NCBI RefSeq assembly: GCF_910594005.1
Contig: NC_057815.1
Location: 76,369,552 to 76,433,551 of the forward strand
Length of the DNA stretch: 64,000 nucleotides
Direction: 5' to 3'
Source of the DNA: Cervus elaphus
Taxonomy: Eukaryota; Chordata; Mammalia; Artiodactyla; Cervidae
Under the pieces are notes generated by a model. That model did no database searches and was not told the origin of the DNA. It was given only the letters and a program-made list of their open reading frames with translations. How positions within the stretch are numbered: position 1 is the first letter of the stretch; the number at the start of each line of letters is the position of its first letter. The position numbers and the translations under genes were made by a program. Below, one piece after another: positions 1 through 11,547 of the stretch.

Positions 1-720
1 TTGCTAACTTAGTTGCGATCTCCTGAACTTTCATATACCCAGGTAATTAGACTCAGATGCTGTCCGGACTGGGATTATAAATCAAGTCTGTGTATGTAAG
101 CAGAAAACAGACCGCTCACACCAAGGGCGGGTGCTCTGGCAGGTCCGTTTCTCACAGACCTGTCCGTGGAGCAGACAGAAAGCAGCTTTCATGTAGATCT
201 CATGTCACTGAACCCCTTCTCTCACCGCTGCAATCCCCAGAAAGCACTGATTCTCAGTTGAATTCTTTATTTACAAAAGAAAAGAAGTCCTTTTGGGCTG
301 CTCTCAAGCAAAAATTCTGCCCAGAGCTGTGCTAGTACATTCGAGCCAGGTACGTGGCAGATGGCATCTTTCCAGCCAGACTGCTAATGTCCAAAGCACT
401 CGGTGCCCCAAAAACTTGTGTACCATTTCCCAACCAAGGAGTTTCATTCCACAGCAGAATGATTAGGAAAACTTTCAATCCACTGTTTTGCAACAAGATG
501 TGCATGCGTTGAATTTTAACAGAACAGCAATATTTGTTTTCAGTTAAGTTAGTATTTTAAATTGTGGAGCCAAAGACTCCTGGGCTTTTGAAGATGTCTG
601 AAAGGAAGTGCTAAATGATTATTTTTAACTTGGAGAGCGGGTGTCATTCTAAGGGGTCGTCTTTTCTTTACCTCTGACTCATATCAAGTAAAACAAAGTT
701 GAAGTGTCTATTGGAGACAA
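1..720. other. Unique noncoding DNA
   Basis: No repeat family, promoter signature or convincing coding frame is visible. An 81-codon frame at 90-335 lacks any recognisable domain and has no splice or promoter context, so I treat it as chance. Confidence 0.6.
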
Positions 721-965
721 TACACATGACCTTAGGAGACGGGGATCTAGAGATCAGCTAACATTTGTTAAGTTCTAGTGCCAAGCCTAGTACATCCTCC
801 AGCTCACAGAAGCCTCACAATACCCCTGGGGTGGTGGGATATGGTCATTCACTAGAGGATGAGAACATAAAGCCTCAGGTGGCCATAGGGGTGTCCAGAG
901 TCATGCATGAGTTAGGGGTCCATATTCAGGCCTTTCTGATCCCTCAGTCCAGGTTCATCCCACAC
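721..965 (-). repeat. MIR SINE fossil
   Basis: The stretch contains the MIR tail signature in reverse orientation (aacatttgttaagttctagtgccaag, then a ctcacagaagcctcacaata block). It is strongly diverged. MIR is a pan-mammalian tRNA-derived SINE, long inactive. Confidence 0.6.
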
Positions 966-1003
966 AAGCTGGTCCTATAAAGGATCTCCGATCCTCAAAT
1001 ATA

Positions 1004-1290
1004 ATAATTGATATTTATTGAGCACTATGTACTAAGAGCTTTATATGTGCTCGATCGCGTCAGTCAACTCTGTACGACCCCATGGACTATAGCCCTCCAG
1101 GCTCCTCTGTCCATGGGATTCTCCAAGCAAGAACACTGGAGTGGATTGCCCTTCCCTTCTCCAAGAGCTTTATATGCACCTCATTTAATCCTCACCCAAT
1201 GTCACTTGTTCCTTCCCATCTTACAGATTAAAAAAAATAATGCTTAGAAAGGATAAGTGACATACTCATGGCCAGAGAAAATTCATCTGA
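1004..1290 (-). repeat. MIR SINE fossil, split by a Bov-tA
   Basis: The left part reads tatttattgagcactatgtac and the right part reads cacctcatttaatcctcaccc followed by cttacagatt and gtgacatactcatggcc. Together they follow the reverse-strand MIR order. A SINE at 1048-1162 interrupts it. Confidence 0.75.
1048..1162 (-). mobile_element. Bov-tA type SINE, 5' truncated
   Basis: The reverse complement carries the BovA core (agaatcccatggacagagg-like and ctacagtccatggggtcg-like segments). The element is only 115 bp, so its tRNA-like head is missing. A 14-bp target duplication, aagagctttatatg, flanks it at 1034-1047 and 1163-1176. This proves insertion into the older MIR. Confidence 0.93.
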
Positions 1291-1390
1291 CTGAAGGGTC
1301 CTTAGCATTCTGCTACATCTCCCTGAAAGGCAAACTGGGCCACAATTACAATTATATTGTAATATAATATTGCAAAACACTATTGTTTTT

Positions 1391-1506
1391 CTTTGGGCTG
1401 TGCCACACAGCATGCAGGATCTTAGGTCTCTAACCAGGGATTAAACCTGTGCCCCCTGAAATGGAAATGTGGAGTTTTAACCACTGGACCACCAGGGAAG
1501 TCCCTA
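1391..1506 (-). mobile_element. tRNA-derived SINE, CHR-2 type
   Basis: Read on the minus strand it begins gggacttccctggtggtcca, continues with a tRNA-like box (ggtttaatccctggttagag) and ends near cacagccca. This is the head of the cetartiodactyl tRNA SINE that differs from Bov-tA by 'ggtccagtggttaa'. The family name is from memory. Confidence 0.85.
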
Positions 1507-3060
1507 TATTTCCATTTTTTAAAAACTGGGCCATATTCATGACTTTTAGAAGGCACAATACTCTGAAGTCCTGAGTTCCCACAGATCTGTAAATACTGCT
1601 GACCGACTGCTGGGTAGGTACAAACTGACTTCACACCATCTAAGGGCACAAATAACTAGAACTCTAAGACCTTCAACAGAGAACATCCAACACACACACA
1701 CTGCTCATAAGAACACAAGTAAAAATGGGTACAATTGAATGATTTTTCATAAGGGGGAGGAATAGTAAGAAAGGAACTGGCCAGAGTTTATCATAGAAAG
1801 CCAAGCTCAGAAGATACTATTGAAATAAAATTTCTAACTGCATGTATCCTCCCTATGCCAAATGCTGACTTTCCCTCCTCCATGCTGGGGCGATGAGGTC
1901 AGTGGATCTTGTTTCTGCTCCACTGACTTTTCCACATGCAACCTGATAGCTTCTGGAAACAAACCAATGATTACAGATCATTAAAGTATGTCATTTTAAT
2001 TAAAGGAGGGTGCTACGTGGAGCAGGGAGGGGCAGTAACCCAGTTAGCAGCCAACCCAAGTACCAGGTAAGAATCCATGGTCGGGCTCACCAATCCCTTC
2101 ACATGCTTCTGCCTCCACACCACAGCCTGACTGGGCCCAATTCTGCTTTGAGCCCATATGAAACTGAGTCAACCCACCTAGTACCTCACATGTGGCATTT
2201 TCCAGATATGCCTTGAGTGGCGAGAAGTTAGTGCATTAAAGCAGTAATCACCGCAAGTGCTAAAAGAGAGGCTTGAAATTTAATAGGGTTTTGAGAAAGA
2301 AAAAAGAATAAAAGTCTAGACTGCCAAAAAATAAACGGGCATTGCTGTAAAATTGTGTTGCACAGAGAGAATACAAATATTATTCATGTTAAGGAAAGGG
2401 TTGACCTAAGATGTGATTTATAGGCACTTCAAATGCAGTACAGGAAGTAAACGGAAAAATTAGGGTGTGAGGTCACCGAGTAGGCAAGAGTCAACTGAAG
2501 GGTAAAGTTAAAAACTTTAGGAAGGGAGCACACAGTTCAGCTTGCCATATAAATTAAGATCTGCCCTCACTTTGAAAAAATGGAAAAAAATTAAATATTA
2601 ACGCACATATGTTACAAAAGGCATTTTCTGCTCCACATACAGGAAAATAGATAATTTGTTATAGGATGAAAAATGTCAATGGGATGTTTCATAAAGAAAA
2701 CAGAGAGGAAGTTGATGCAATCCAAAAATCAACTGTGTTATCAGTCAGTAATGTAAACGAACCACAGTTACAAGTTAACGGGCTGCAGAGGCACTGTCCT
2801 GAGCAAGAACAAGGAATCCAAACTAAGTTTTGTTTTTAGGGATGTGTCATTTCATTTTTTATTAAAATAGTCTAAATTGGTTTGGACAGTTCCCTAACTT
2901 GTTAAGTGCCAGGAAAGGGTGACTGAAGCAGAAAGAGGTTTCAATTGTCAAGTTCCAGGCGCTCTGCTCTCTGGCCACTCTATTTAAAATACCCTCAGCA
3001 TGTGAGCATTAAATATTGCCTTTCTTCCTTTCTTTTTCTCCGGGGAATTGGAATGTTTCC
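1507..3060. other. Unique noncoding DNA
   Basis: There is no recognised mobile element apart from short A-rich patches around 2575-2600. The base composition is AT-rich and no coding frame stands out. Confidence 0.55.
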
Positions 3061-3067
3061 CAAAGAC

Positions 3068-3081
3068 CCACTAGAGGGCAG
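3068..3081 (+). promoter_or_regulatory. CTCF-type motif
   Basis: CCACTAGAGGGCAG matches the published CTCF core pattern CCASYAGRKGGCRS at all 14 positions. CTCF is the zinc-finger insulator and loop-anchor protein. Occupancy cannot be read from sequence. Confidence 0.6.
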
Positions 3082-3199
3082 AGCTTTGTGAGGTTCTGAA
3101 ATTAGTAATTGCACAACCAGCCCAGTTTCTTGGGGACTAGGAGGGGGTAATCACAAGAATGGCTGTTACCGCACTTCTGGAAAGCTTGTGACTGTCTCC

Positions 3200-3950
3200 C
3201 CTGGGCCAAAGTCCACATAAAACAATAACAGGCGAGAGACCCTTGCAAGGCCCTCTATCCCTCCTGGTGGAAGGAAACCGGGGCGGTGGTGGGGAGCTCA
3301 ATGACTGCCTGACACAGGCCAGGCCAGAAGGGGGCGCTGCAAGCCGAAGGGGATCAATACACCGCGGAGGCTCAGACACTGAAGACGCGCCGGCTTCCTC
3401 CGCTGCCTGGGCAACTACACAGGTGGGCACGGGCCGCCCCAGCGAGCACTCCACTCACGCGCCTGGGACTGCTTTTCACGGCAGTCCTTCCCCGCCTTGA
3501 GCAAGGCCTGGCTGTTCATTTTACTGTCATTTCATCTGCATATAAAAATACTGGGTGAGAAAAGCCAGGCTATCAGGAAAATCCACTCCCCGCCTAATGC
3601 CTCCCATATTTTCAGCCCTCATCGCAAACTCGCACTGGCCTCTGTTGGGCTGTAAGCCTGGAGCGGCCAGAATCAAGGCTGGAGGCCGCATCCTGAGGGC
3701 GGCTGAGATACAGAGAAAACGGTGCCTGGGAGAAATCTGAGTGGGCAGCTCTCAGCCCTCGGCTGCCACGGATGGCTCCCAGAGAGTCCCACAAAACCCA
3801 GAGGTCACTCTGGCCCCTACAGGGCATTCTCACGCTATAAGACAAGGAAATATGTTCCCGGGGCCCGAAGTCCCTTCGCTGCCTGGGGACCTGAACACAG
3901 GGTGAGAGCTAATTCCCCGTGATCATTGGCCACCCCTGCAGTCAGGGTCC
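3200..3950. other. GC-moderate unique block
   Basis: GC is higher here than in the flanks and scattered CpGs are present, but density is well below that of the island at 22490-23240. Overlapping frames of 60-105 codons on both strands show no known domain. A weak distal regulatory region is possible. Confidence 0.4.
3324..3337 (+). promoter_or_regulatory. Second CTCF-type motif
   Basis: CCAGAAGGGGGCGC matches CCASYAGRKGGCRS at 13 of 14 positions (A instead of Y at position 5). It has the same orientation as the motif at 3068, 256 bp away. Confidence 0.45.
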
Positions 3951-4084
3951 TCATTAACCCATGCCCTCCTAGCGAATCTATCAGAGAGAAATCTGATCTC
4001 AGCTAAGGGTGTGGGAAGGGGCAATGGGAATTTTCTCTGTCTTTCAAACTCTGCATTAGAGTGTCATACCAGGTATAATTAAAA

Positions 4085-4165
4085 TTTTCATACCTGCAGC
4101 CTCTGTCCAACTGCTCTAAGCCTCAGTTTCCCAATTTATTAAAATGTAAGAATAAGATTAACTAT
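4085..4165 (+). repeat. MIR fragment
   Basis: It contains ctaagcctcagtttcccaat followed by an aaaatg...aat tract, the conserved MIR centre, diverged. Confidence 0.5.
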
Positions 4166-5080
4166 GTCATGGGATCTCCAAGAAGCCAGAATGTGGTCAT
4201 GCGGTAATCCTCGCAAAGCCGCAAGTGCCGCTTTACATTTTGGTCAGCCTCTAATTGCAGGGCTGTGGCTGTCCATCATCTCATGGGATGGTCTGCTTTT
4301 CCACCAGAAACTGTGAGGTCAAGGAGGGTGACCTTAACCTAAACAAGTCTATTTCTGCCCATCACCTGGAAAGGACTCCAAATTAATCTTGTGACCTCAT
4401 AAATAGATGCCTGGTTTCATCCGTAAAATAATACAAAATTTTATCTTAGTTTCCTTAGGGATCCCAGGACAATCCATGGTTCAAAACTATTTCTAGGACT
4501 GCATCTGCTGTTCCACCAGCCATGTCTCATACAGAGGTGGCCCATCTTAAGCTTGTGGACACTTATGAGCCCTACATCTTTTTCACAGGGGCTAATCCTA
4601 AAGCAGGCCTCCATTGCCTCGAAATGAAAATGTGCCCTGAATTTAGAACAGTATATTTTTCTTCTTGCAGGTTTCAGCGCATGTTTCAGCCTGTTTGGAT
4701 CACTCTGAATCTCCAGTTGAGTCTGAGTCTCTCCCAGGTTTAAGTCAAGTCTCTAGATTGCAGGAGAGGGGGATGTCCAGGGTGAACTACATGCAGTTAA
4801 CATACAATATCTTTTCATGGTCAGATCACAAAGGAAGAGGGGTACTTATCTAAAGCTAAATACCAAGGGGTAGAGGGCATTGAAGGACGACAGGAGTCTC
4901 TACCTGCAGGGCACACTGTCAAGGTGTAAGAGATCACGTGGGTGAGATATTAGCACAGGAGTTGGCATATGGTAACTACTGCTATTATTGCTTTTATTAT
5001 TATTAATGTACAGTTTCATCAATTTAGGGCCTCGTTTTCTCCTATTGTTCAGCTTTGACCATATGTTCACACCCAAACCC
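4166..5080. other. Unique noncoding DNA
   Basis: No repeat was recognised. A good-looking splice acceptor (tatttttcttcttgcag, ending at 4671) lies in it. No exon with a matching donor and conserved frame follows, so I do not call a gene. Confidence 0.5.
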
Positions 5081-5084
5081 AAGC

Positions 5085-5285
5085 ATGGTGTGGTACAGTG
5101 GGACAAACACAGCTTCAGAAGCCCACAACCTTGGATGAGTTACTTAATGTCTCTTAGTTTCCTCATGGAGAACAGGCAGGTACTAAGAGCATCTCTAGAA
5201 CTGGTGTGAATAGTAAAGATATGATGATGTATTTGCATAAGTGCCTAACAAAATGGACACTTGCTGAGTAACAGTTATCACTGTG
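5085..5285 (+). repeat. MIR SINE fossil
   Basis: The order gtacagtgg ... gatgagttacttaatgtctct ... agtttcctcatggagaac follows the forward MIR pattern and ends in a caaaatggacacttgctgag tail. Confidence 0.6.
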
Positions 5286-5499
5286 ATGAAAACAGGTACT
5301 TGGAAAACTTGTTAATTGTCTTAGAAGAGGAAAGACACTTCAGAGAAAATGGCATCGTGTGTAAGGCTACACTAGGGTTCTGGAATTACCAGTGGATTTC
5401 AATAAGTAATTTAGGCAGGCTCTTCTGCTTTCTAGCCACTATCCCCACACCCACTCCCAAGACACACACACACCTGGAGATAACTCTTTAAGAGTTTCC

Positions 5500-5645
5500 C
5501 ATCAGACTGGAACAAAACCTGAAATCCATCCAGTGCTGCCTCTAAGGGCACCTGGATGAACCTGGGCAAATCAGTGAGACTATCGAAAATCTCCATCAGT
5601 AGAGAAGTTGTAAAGATCCAATGAGAAAATACATGTAGCAAATGA
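5500..5645 (+). repeat. Weak MIR fossil
   Basis: cctgggcaaatcagtgagac ... atccaatgagaaaatacatg resembles the 3' half of MIR. The call is tentative. Confidence 0.4.
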
Positions 5646-5690
5646 TTTACAAATTCAAAAGTATAATTATAACAATCCTTCCTCTACTGC

Positions 5691-5905
5691 CCTGATGCCT
5701 CAGTGGTAAAGAATCCGCCTGCAATTCAGGAGACCCAGGAAACACAAGTTCGATCCCTGGGTCAGGAAGATCCCCTGGAGGAGGAAATGACAACCCACTC
5801 CAGTAGTCTTGCCTGGAGAATTCCATGGACAGAGGAACCCGGTGGGCTACAGTTCATGGGGTTGCAAAGAGTCAGACACGACTACACTTAGTAAGCACAC
5901 AGCGC
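5691..5905 (+). mobile_element. Bov-tA SINE, near full length
   Basis: The head (gatgcctcagtggtaaag), tRNA-like B-box region (aagttcgatccctgggtcag) and BovA body (catggacagaggaacccgg ... gagtcagacacgac) are all present. An 11-bp target duplication with one change (tcctcYactgc) flanks it at 5680-5690 and 5906-5916. Confidence 0.93.
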
Positions 5906-6955
5906 TCCTCCACTGCACGCATTGAAGAAGTCCCCAGTGGAAGGACCACATAGGGTGTTTTGCGAAGTGACAGAGTCTGGTGAGGAAACTGAAATAAACA
6001 TTCTTTAAAAACAGATGTGTCACTCACCATTGTCTAAATGAAACCTAGATTTAATGACTAATGACCAAACCATGTCAGAGCTCAAAATTATATACCAGTT
6101 TCCTCTGTGTTGCTTCTCACAGGCTTCAGCACCAAACCTTGTCTAACCCTGATTGTGTTGGGTTCTGCTGTTGTTCCTGGTTTTGTTTTAGGCGGAGTTC
6201 TCCACGGGGATTGCCCAAGAGGGAGTGAGCCGTGACAGCCCCATGGTAGTGCTCACCAGTCACAGGTTCGGTTCTGGGGGCTCAGAGCACGCCCCAGGGA
6301 GCACGTGGCAACAGGCTGGGTCGCCCCAGGGCAGGGATGGTGGAGGAGTATATATATGACCCAGGTTACTAGAACTGGATAAACACACCACTGGCGCTCA
6401 GATCCGATGGCTAAATCACAGCAAAGAGGCTTTCAGTAAGAGCCCAGGGTAAGATTCAGTTTATTTAAAATTTCCTCCCAGAGCCATCCTTATAATAACC
6501 CAGGCAGTGGTTTCTGTAAAAGCCAGATTAGATCGTCCTGCCCTGCCTTTTAGAAGTTTCCACAACAGATGGAGGGACACGGCCTAGAGGAAACCCCAAC
6601 TCACATCCGTCTGCATTCATTATTGGCCCTGTTCTCGAAATGCTATATGTTATCTTGGGCCTGTTTGTTTTTATCTGTCAGAGTGGTTTATTGTTAGGGA
6701 AATGTGGTGTCAGCTGTCTCTTCCCCACCATCAAAGCCGCTTCATTAAAGTTAATAGTGTTTGACTTGCAGAGATCTCTTACCGAGGTAACCCAAGAAAG
6801 CCCCTGCTGGCTGTTATTTTTCCAGCAGTAAAGGCACCAAATGGATGCAATAACTGCATTAATCTTTTAGGAAGAAGAAGAAAACCGTACAGCCTGACTC
6901 TTGTCTAGTAGCTGCTTAGTAAATGCACCTCGGATTTGCAAGGCTAGCTCTACCC
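5906..6955. other. Unique DNA, possible conserved noncoding block
   Basis: No repeat was recognised. A short GC-rich part (6180-6345) is followed by a TATA-like run (gtatatatatg, 6349-6359). The stretch 6620-6900 looks like non-repeat sequence of moderate complexity. There is no coding evidence. Confidence 0.4.
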
Positions 6956-6959
6956 CTCA

Positions 6960-7090
6960 GTTCAGGACAGGGAGTCAAAACTAGACAACCTTTGTCCTGG
7001 CTCTGCCAATTAGGGCTCTGTGGACTGTGGCTTGTCACTTCTGCAGGCTGAGCTTCAGTTTACTTATCTCAGAAATGGATTTCAAGGAAG
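6960..7090 (+). repeat. MIR fragment
   Basis: ctggctctgccaattagg ... cttgtcacttctgcaggctg ... agcttcagtttacttatctc follows the MIR tRNA-to-core order. Confidence 0.55.
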
Positions 7091-8510
7091 CCCTTCTTTT
7101 TCTAACTGGGAAATTCTTTGGACAAAAGTAATCTTATAAGGAAAACTGACCTTGAAAGTAGATAAAAGCAATATATTTTCTAGCTTGAGGTGAGGAGAGA
7201 GACCAGAGGACGTACCTTCTTAGCATCTTTACCCTCCTCCATCCCCCCTCCCACCTAAAGCCATCCTCACCCCTCCCCAGAGGGTCCTGGTAACCTCTGT
7301 GGGCTCCCGCTCCCACTAAGGACTTCCTGGAACATCATTTGAAACCTACTGGCCTAGCAGTCTTATCTTTAAGATCTTTTCTGCTCTGACTCCGGATTCT
7401 GTGATTAAGTAATTGAAATCAAACCACATGAGGACCGTTTCTAATTAGTGTAATAACTTTATAGAAGACGCTCTGCTCAGCGCCAGACAAACATGAAACA
7501 GTTTAGGGTTTGCTTTGTTTTCTGTCTTCTAATCACGGCTGCCAAATCTCCCTTCTCAACCGGAGTAGTGGATCTCAAGCAAGTCCCATCACCTCTGCAT
7601 CCCTGTCACCGAGTCCTAGTTCGTTCAGTTTGATATGTCAAACTGACTCAGTTGGAATCTCATCACCTCCCTCCCCTGCAGGGCAGGCTGAGGCTGGAAG
7701 CGTGACTCTTCAGAATGCTTCCTCACCCAATGGGCATCCTCACAGGTAGGAAAACCAGCAAGAGAGTCAAACACTACCGCCCTCGGCAGAGTGCGGACCA
7801 GACCAAGATAAACTGGGGCATCCTCACCACCTCGGTCCCCGCCAGCATCCTGCCGCGCCTCTCCAGCCCTCTTCTCTGCTCCAGCCGGCCAGGGGACAGA
7901 TAGAGCAAGATCAAGCAGATGTCCAGTAGGAAAAGCTAAAGCCAGTTTTCCCTGCTTGCAAACAAGAAGGAATTACCCCCCCTCATTAAATTTGTTGAAG
8001 GAAGTCTCTGTCTCTCCCTCTCGGAAAGAAGAGAAAATCATGAACTTTGTTCTGCCAAAAGGCTGCAATCAGAAAGACTCTCTCCCTCTCTCTCTTCCCC
8101 CACAACCTCCATAGAAGGCCTTGAGGATGAGACAGGAGACTGGGTCAGTGAATGAAGGTAGAGGACCAAGTAGGCTACCCCAAAGTAGGGGATAAAGGGG
8201 AGGCAAGGAATGGAGATGGGACAGGGAGGGGCCACAACTCTCACTGACTTTATTTAAAATCTGCCTTTTCAACTAGGTCTCTGGTTGCCAAGTCCAATAC
8301 CATAGGGGGGAAAAAAAACTTCCACCAAACACCCTGCACACATGCAATACTAGGATGTCTACCAGATTATGTTTGTGTTTATACATGTGGCTTGGACTTG
8401 GATGGGTACCAGTACGTGCACATGTGTAAAACTCTAAAGAATCCCAAGCCACACATTTAGTTTTATTTTTTTTGACCCATCTCTGACGGAGAAAATAAAA
8501 CGAGCGGGAA
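7091..8510. other. Unique noncoding DNA
   Basis: No mobile element was recognised. Pyrimidine-rich and polypurine tracts occur at 7990-8100. A 64-base segment at 7682-7745 has exon-like borders (see findings). Confidence 0.5.
7625..7646. repeat. Short perfect inverted repeat
   Basis: Arms TCAGTTTGA and TCAAACTGA (9 bp each) are separated by TATG. They could form a small hairpin or a dimeric binding site, or be chance. Confidence 0.7.
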
Positions 8511-8514
8511 AAAA

Positions 8515-8630
8515 AACATTCATTTACTCATGCATGCATTCAGCACTATCTATAGAACCTTTCCTTAACACCAGGCACTTGAGCCAGGCAATGACAAATA
8601 AAGCATACTCTCTGTCTGGCCATGGTTATT
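8515..8630. repeat. Ancient interspersed repeat (attcattcattca type)
   Basis: attcatttactcatgcatgcattcagcactatctatag ... caccaggcacttgagccaggc follows a common mammalian old repeat pattern. I cannot fix the family (MIR3 or L2-like). Confidence 0.45.
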
Positions 8631-8639
8631 CAAAACCAC

Positions 8640-8900
8640 AGAAGTAATTCCATTTGTATAAAACTTTAGCATTACTTTTCAAGAAGACTTTTATACACAA
8701 TAGTTCATTAGGATCCTCGCAGTCATAAGATGGTTATGGTAGATATAATCACTATGTTACAACTGAAAAAAAACAGAAACATGGCAAGGTTAAATGACTT
8801 GTCTAGTCCCACAGATACTTGAGGACAGGGCAGGAATTAAAATTTAAATCATCTGCCTTCTGGTCCCAGGCTCCTTCTGTTTGATCAAACTGCAGCGGAA
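8640..8900 (-). repeat. MIR SINE fossil
   Basis: Reverse-strand MIR order: ttcattaggatcctcgcagt ... aaacatggcaaggttaaatg ... acttgtctagtcccacag. Confidence 0.6.
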
Positions 8901-10055
8901 TATATCCTGTGACTTCCTTACAGCTGCCGTTACAATGTATAGCCCAGACTTTGAAGCATCTTTTCAGTTTCAAATATTCCATTCCCTTGTCCACCAAATT
9001 TTGCTTGTCAGACCGCTTGAACTAGTTCTGAAAATATAGTCACTTGTACCAGCGTTTAGGTTTGAAAAATATAACTCTTTTTTAGTTGAAATGGATTGAA
9101 GTTAGCTTTAGACTTTATAATGTTAAGACTAGGCAAGAGTCACAATTTTTCAATCAAACCATCCTTTGGTGTAGAAAATTATTTCACTACACACATTATT
9201 TAAGCTATTCTGAAACCTACTCTGACGTTCTTTTTATTAATCTTTTTCCTGTTTCGAATCCTTCCATCAGGCATTTCTGTCAGGCTTCTGAAGGGTCCCA
9301 TATGCACACTTGCAGTGCAGAAATGTGTTCTTTTTTGGTTCATTGGAATCCTTCAGAATGTCTGGCACCAAAACATATTGGCTTTAATTAAAAGGCTATG
9401 ATTTCTGTGAATTCCCATTAAGCTAGTGAGAAAAAAAATCTGCATTTAAAAAATACAGTTAACACATTAAGATACAGTTGTACTGAAAAATGGTTCATGT
9501 TTTAAAAACTACTTAAGCAGATGAAACTAAGCTGCCTGTAATAAAAATAAGCTCATTTTTAGTAAAATCCTTCACTTCTAAATAGAGGGGTTAGCTTAGT
9601 ACATATGTGCCCAATTAGCCATAAAAACTCAACTAGACATGAACCATGCAATCCACCGATTCGCCCTTAACTTTAAAACATAGATTCTATTAACAGGAAT
9701 GTAATTTAAATGGTTAAAAAATGATAAAGTACATAACTATAATCTGATAGGGTTTGGAATATGATCCTGCTGTATACTGATGACAAATTAGTTTTGGATT
9801 ATGACTCCAGCAAAGTTTGAAATAGCTCAAGCCTGATAATTAGTGATCCACAAATTCAAGAACTGCCTTATATTATGTTATATATTATACTTACTCACAC
9901 CTCTTTGCCCATGAGAAGCACATTCTCAAACATTCAAAAAAAGGGCCATGTCAATCTTTTAAAATTCTAGGACCTAAATGCCCTAGAAACCCCTGACTTA
10001 GTTTTCTCTATTCAGCTTATCTTTAAAACATGGTATAACTCCAGACAGTTGCTCA
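8901..10055. other. AT-rich unique DNA
   Basis: It is AT-rich with no recognised repeat. A 101-codon frame at 9086-9391 has no known domain and is probably chance. Confidence 0.5.
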
Positions 10056-10059
10056 AGAA

Positions 10060-11475
10060 AATATTTAAGAGCGCCCACGGAGCACAGCAAGGCGCCGCGC
10101 CCAAAGTGCCAGCACATTTGGGAAACTCAGCCGTGGCCACAGGACTGGAAGAGGTCCGTTTTCATTCCCATCCCAAAGAAAGGCAATGCCAAAGAATGCT
10201 CAAACTACTGCACAATTGCACTTATCTCACACACTAGCAAAGTAATGCTCAAAATTATCCAAGCCAGTCTTCAGCCGTGAACTTCGAGATGTTCAAGCTG
10301 AATTTAGAAAAGGCAGAGGAACCAGAGATCAAATTGCCAACATCCACTGGATCACTGAAAAAGCAAGGGAGTTCCAGAACAACATCTATTTCTGCTTTAT
10401 TGACTATGCCAAAGCCTTTGACTGTGTGGACCACAATAAACTGTGGAAAATTCTGAAAGAGATGAGAATACCGGACCACCTGACCTGCCTCTTGAGAAAC
10501 CTGTATGCAGGTCAGGAAGCAACAGTTAGAACTGGACATGGAATAGCAGACTGGTTCCAAATAGGAAAAGGAGTACGTCAAGGCTGTATATTGTCACCCT
10601 GGTTATTTAACATATATGCAGAGCATATGATGAGAAATGATGGGCTGGATGAAGCACAAGCTGGAATCAAGATTGCTGGGAGAAATTTCAGTAACCTCAG
10701 ATATGCAGATGATACCACCCTTAAGGCAGAAAGCAAAGAACTAAAGGGCCTCTTGATGCAAGTGAAAGAGGAGAGCGAAAAAGTTGGCTTAAAACTCAAC
10801 ATTCAGAAAACTAAGATCATGGCATTTGGTCCCATCACTTCATGGTAAATAGATGGGAAAACAATGGAAACAGTTACAAACTTTATTTTCTTGGGCTCCA
10901 CAATCACTGCAGTTGGTGACTGCAGCCACGAAATTAAAAGATGCGTGCTCCTTGGAAGAAAAGCTATGACCAACCTAGACAGCATATTAAAAAGCAGAGA
11001 CATTACTTTGTCAACAAAGGTCCATCTAGTCAAAGCTTTGGTTTTTCCAGTAGTCATGTATGGATATGAGAGTTGGACTATAAAGAAAGCTGAGCGCTGA
11101 AGAATTGATGCTTTTGAACTGTAGTATAGGAGAAGACTCTTGAGAGTCCTTTGGACAGCAAGGAGATCCAACCAGTCCATCCTACAGGAAATCAGTCCTG
11201 AATATTCATTGGAAGGACTGATGCTGAAGCTGAAACTCCAATACCTTGGCCACCTGATGCAAAGTACTGACTCACTGGAAAAGACCCTGATGCTGGGAAA
11301 GACTGAAGGCAGGAGGAGAAGGGGAAGACAGAGGATGAGATAGTTGGGTGGCATCAATGATTCAATGGACATGAGTTTGGGCAAGCTCTGGGAGTTGATG
11401 ATGGACAAGGAAGCCTGGCGTGCTGCAGTCCATGGGGTCGCAAAGAGTCGGACACAACTGAGTGCCTGAACGAAA
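10060..11475 (+). mobile_element. BovB (RTE-clade) LINE, 5' truncated
   Basis: This is the longest BovB copy in the window, about 1.4 kb of the 3' part of a roughly 3-kb element. It covers the C-terminal reverse transcriptase region, the post-RT segment and the 3' end that gave rise to the BovA part of the local SINEs. Reading-frame breaks include the stop at 10846-10848, several tgg-to-tag or tgg-to-tga type stops after 11097, and a small deletion near 10276 inferred from the frame change. No convincing target duplication was found. It is a dead copy. Confidence 0.95.
10261..10848 (+). pseudogene. BovB reverse transcriptase fragment
   Basis: The frame is open from about 10261 to the stop at 10846. 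It shows the RT palm motifs in order: a FIDYAKAFDCVDH block (about 10399-10437), a VRQGCILSPWLFNIYAE block (about 10573-10623) and the YADD catalytic box (about 10702-10713). The last has the Y-X-D-D aspartates of polymerases. An RTE RT copies its own mRNA at a nicked chromosomal target. The endonuclease domain and start codon are absent and the reading frame is broken on both sides, so no active enzyme is encoded. The product would be cytoplasmic or nuclear if intact. Confidence 0.93.
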
Positions 11476-11547
11476 GTGATGAAGTACAGAGATGTTCCTT
11501 GGTTACTGGAAAAATGCACAAGGAGCATGAAAATAATCACTTCTCTC

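Noticed and set aside
4655..4740. Possible exon after a strong acceptor at 4671
   Set aside because: The only downstream donor candidate (cccag|gtttaa) is poor and the frame has no recognisable protein.
6349..6359. TATA-like run after a GC-rich patch
   Set aside because: It is a simple TA run; no initiator, exon or downstream frame supports a promoter.
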